From Natronomonas sp. (GTDB lineage Archaea; Halobacteriota; Halobacteria; Halobacteriales; Haloarculaceae): a stretch of DNA of 5,783 nucleotides. The stretch lies in assembly GCA_007135435.1 (NCBI GenBank), contig SLIW01000004.1, positions 1 to 5,783 on the forward strand, read 5' to 3'. The notes below the pieces were generated by a model that saw nothing but the letters and a program-made list of their open reading frames with translations, was not told where the DNA came from and made no database searches. A program made the position numbers and the translations under genes. Numbering within the stretch: the first letter of the stretch is position 1; each line of letters opens with the position of its first letter. Of this stretch, positions 4,877 to 5,783 are shown piece after piece.

Positions 4877-5737
4877 ATGGAAGGTGTCGGTCCACCGCTC
4901 GTCACGCCCTTCGACCGGAACGGGGACGTCGACCACGAACGGCTTCGCGAGCTCGTGACCTGGGTCGAGGGACGGGGCGTCGACTTCATCGTGCCGTGCG
5001 GCTCGAACGGCGAGGCCGAACTGATGACCGCCGCGGAGCGAGCGGCCGTCGTGGAGACGGTCGTCGACGAGGCGTCGGTGCCGGTGCTCGCCGGGACCGG
5101 CCACCCGGGCAAACGTGAGACCCTCGAAGCGACCGAGGCGGCCGCCGAGGCGGGCGCCGACGCCGCGCTCGTGGTCACGCCGTTCTACTTCTCGCACGAC
5201 CAGGACACGCTGGCCCGCTACTACGAGGACCTCGCGGACGCGTCGCCGCTCCCGGTCTACCTGTACTCGGTGCCGGCCTACACCGGCGTCCGGCTCCTCC
5301 CGGACACCGTCGGGCGGCTGGCGGCGCACCCGAACGTCGTCGGGATGAAGGACTCCCACGCCTCGATCGCCGAGTTCGTCAGGACCCACCGGCGGGTCCA
5401 GGATCGGGAGTTCGACCTGATGATCGGCAGCGCGAGCGTCCTCGCCCAGGCCCTCGACGCCGGCGCGGTCGGCGGCGTACTCGCGCTCGCCAACCTCGCA
5501 CCGGCGTCGACCGCCGATGTCCTCGAGGCTCACCGCGAGGACCCGGCGCGTGCGCGGGAACGCAACGCCGAGCTCGTCGAGCTGAACACCGCGGTGACCG
5601 CCGAATACGGCGTCCCGGGGCTCAAGTGGGCGATGCGCGAGCGCGGTGCCCCCGCCGGCCACCCGCGGTCCCCGCACACCGCGATCGACGCGGAGGCGAA
5701 AGAGCGGCTCCGGTCGCTGCTGGGCGATCTCGATTGA
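4877..5737 (+). CDS. DapA/NAL-superfamily aldolase, resembling 4-hydroxy-2-oxoglutarate aldolase
   Basis: A 286-residue TIM-barrel class I aldolase, close to the family's usual length. It forms a Schiff base between a lysine and pyruvate or a 2-oxo acid. The carboxylate-binding motif is GSNGE (42-46), where true DapA usually has GTTGE. Tyr130 lies in YSVPAYTG (130-137), and the Schiff-base Lys158 in GMKDS (156-160). GAVGGVLALAN (196-206) and YGVPGLK (244-250) complete the barrel. DapA normally has an Arg in the VPSRTG stretch for binding its second substrate; here the sequence is VPAYTG. The wording YSVPAxTG, GMKDS and NxAVT..GxPGLK recalls mammalian HOGA1, which splits 4-hydroxy-2-oxoglutarate into glyoxylate and pyruvate. 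A 2-keto-3-deoxy sugar acid aldolase is an alternative. The start at 4877 rests on the Shine-Dalgarno site; ATG 4853 would add eight residues. Confidence 0.92.
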   Translation: MEGVGPPLVTPFDRNGDVDHERLRELVTWVEGRGVDFIVPCGSNGEAELMTAAERAAVVETVVDEASVPVLAGTGHPGKRETLEATEAAAEAGADAALVVTPFYFSHDQDTLARYYEDLADASPLPVYLYSVPAYTGVRLLPDTVGRLAAHPNVVGMKDSHASIAEFVRTHRRVQDREFDLMIGSASVLAQALDAGAVGGVLALANLAPASTADVLEAHREDPARARERNAELVELNTAVTAEYGVPGLKWAMRERGAPAGHPRSPHTAIDAEAKERLRSLLGDLD

Positions 5738-5783
5738 CGGGATCGGCCGCTCTGTGACCCAACGGTTTGGACGGATCGAGTCA

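Noticed and set aside
3897..5677. Minus-strand open frames opposite the SDR and aldolase genes
   Set aside because: They are antisense to proteins with complete catalytic motifs and look like codon-bias shadows.
4877..5737. Naming the aldolase dapA
   Set aside because: It has GSNGE in place of GTTGE and lacks the Arg of VPSRTG, and no lysine biosynthesis gene is adjacent.

Overview
The window looks like a piece of a haloarchaeal chromosome. The DNA is very GC-rich, the predicted soluble proteins are rich in Asp and Glu and poor in Lys, and two genes start directly at an ATG about 27 bases after an archaeal TATA element, with no Shine-Dalgarno site (leaderless transcription). No species can be named from the sequence alone.

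Layout, left to right: (1) a repeat array at the window edge (1-94); (2) a PLP-dependent class V aminotransferase on the minus strand (118-1230, possibly to 1239), of the alanine/serine:glyoxylate type; (3) a gap with a 30-bp tandem repeat; (4) a 12-helix MFS transporter on the minus strand (1486-2679); (5) a divergent intergenic region filled with a 20-bp tandem repeat; (6) a PhnP-like metallo-beta-lactamase-fold protein on the plus strand (2890-3783); (7) a gap with a 21-bp tandem repeat and a strong TATA box; (8) a classical short-chain dehydrogenase/reductase on the plus strand (3954-4661); (9) a gap with a degenerate 28-bp repeat; (10) a DapA/NAL-superfamily aldolase on the plus strand (4877-5737) whose motifs resemble 4-hydroxy-2-oxoglutarate aldolase more than DapA; (11) 46 bases of trailing sequence (5738-5783) in which I see no gene or repeat.

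Each of the five proteins belongs to a common family. The genes are spaced 170 bases or more apart and at least two have their own promoter, so this does not look like one tight operon. A loose metabolic link is possible: a HOGA-like aldolase would release glyoxylate and pyruvate, and the aminotransferase family uses glyoxylate as amino acceptor. This is inference only.

The unusual feature is between the genes. Five consecutive non-coding gaps each carry a direct tandem repeat array with its own unit: 8 bp (in a 31-bp super-unit), 30, 20, 21 and about 28 bp. Two of the arrays run into the stop codon of a neighbouring gene. The units share no obvious sequence and there are no spacers, so these are not CRISPRs. 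The second point of interest is the metallo-beta-lactamase protein: it keeps the structural zinc site of PhnP but appears to have lost two of the usual catalytic metal ligands.
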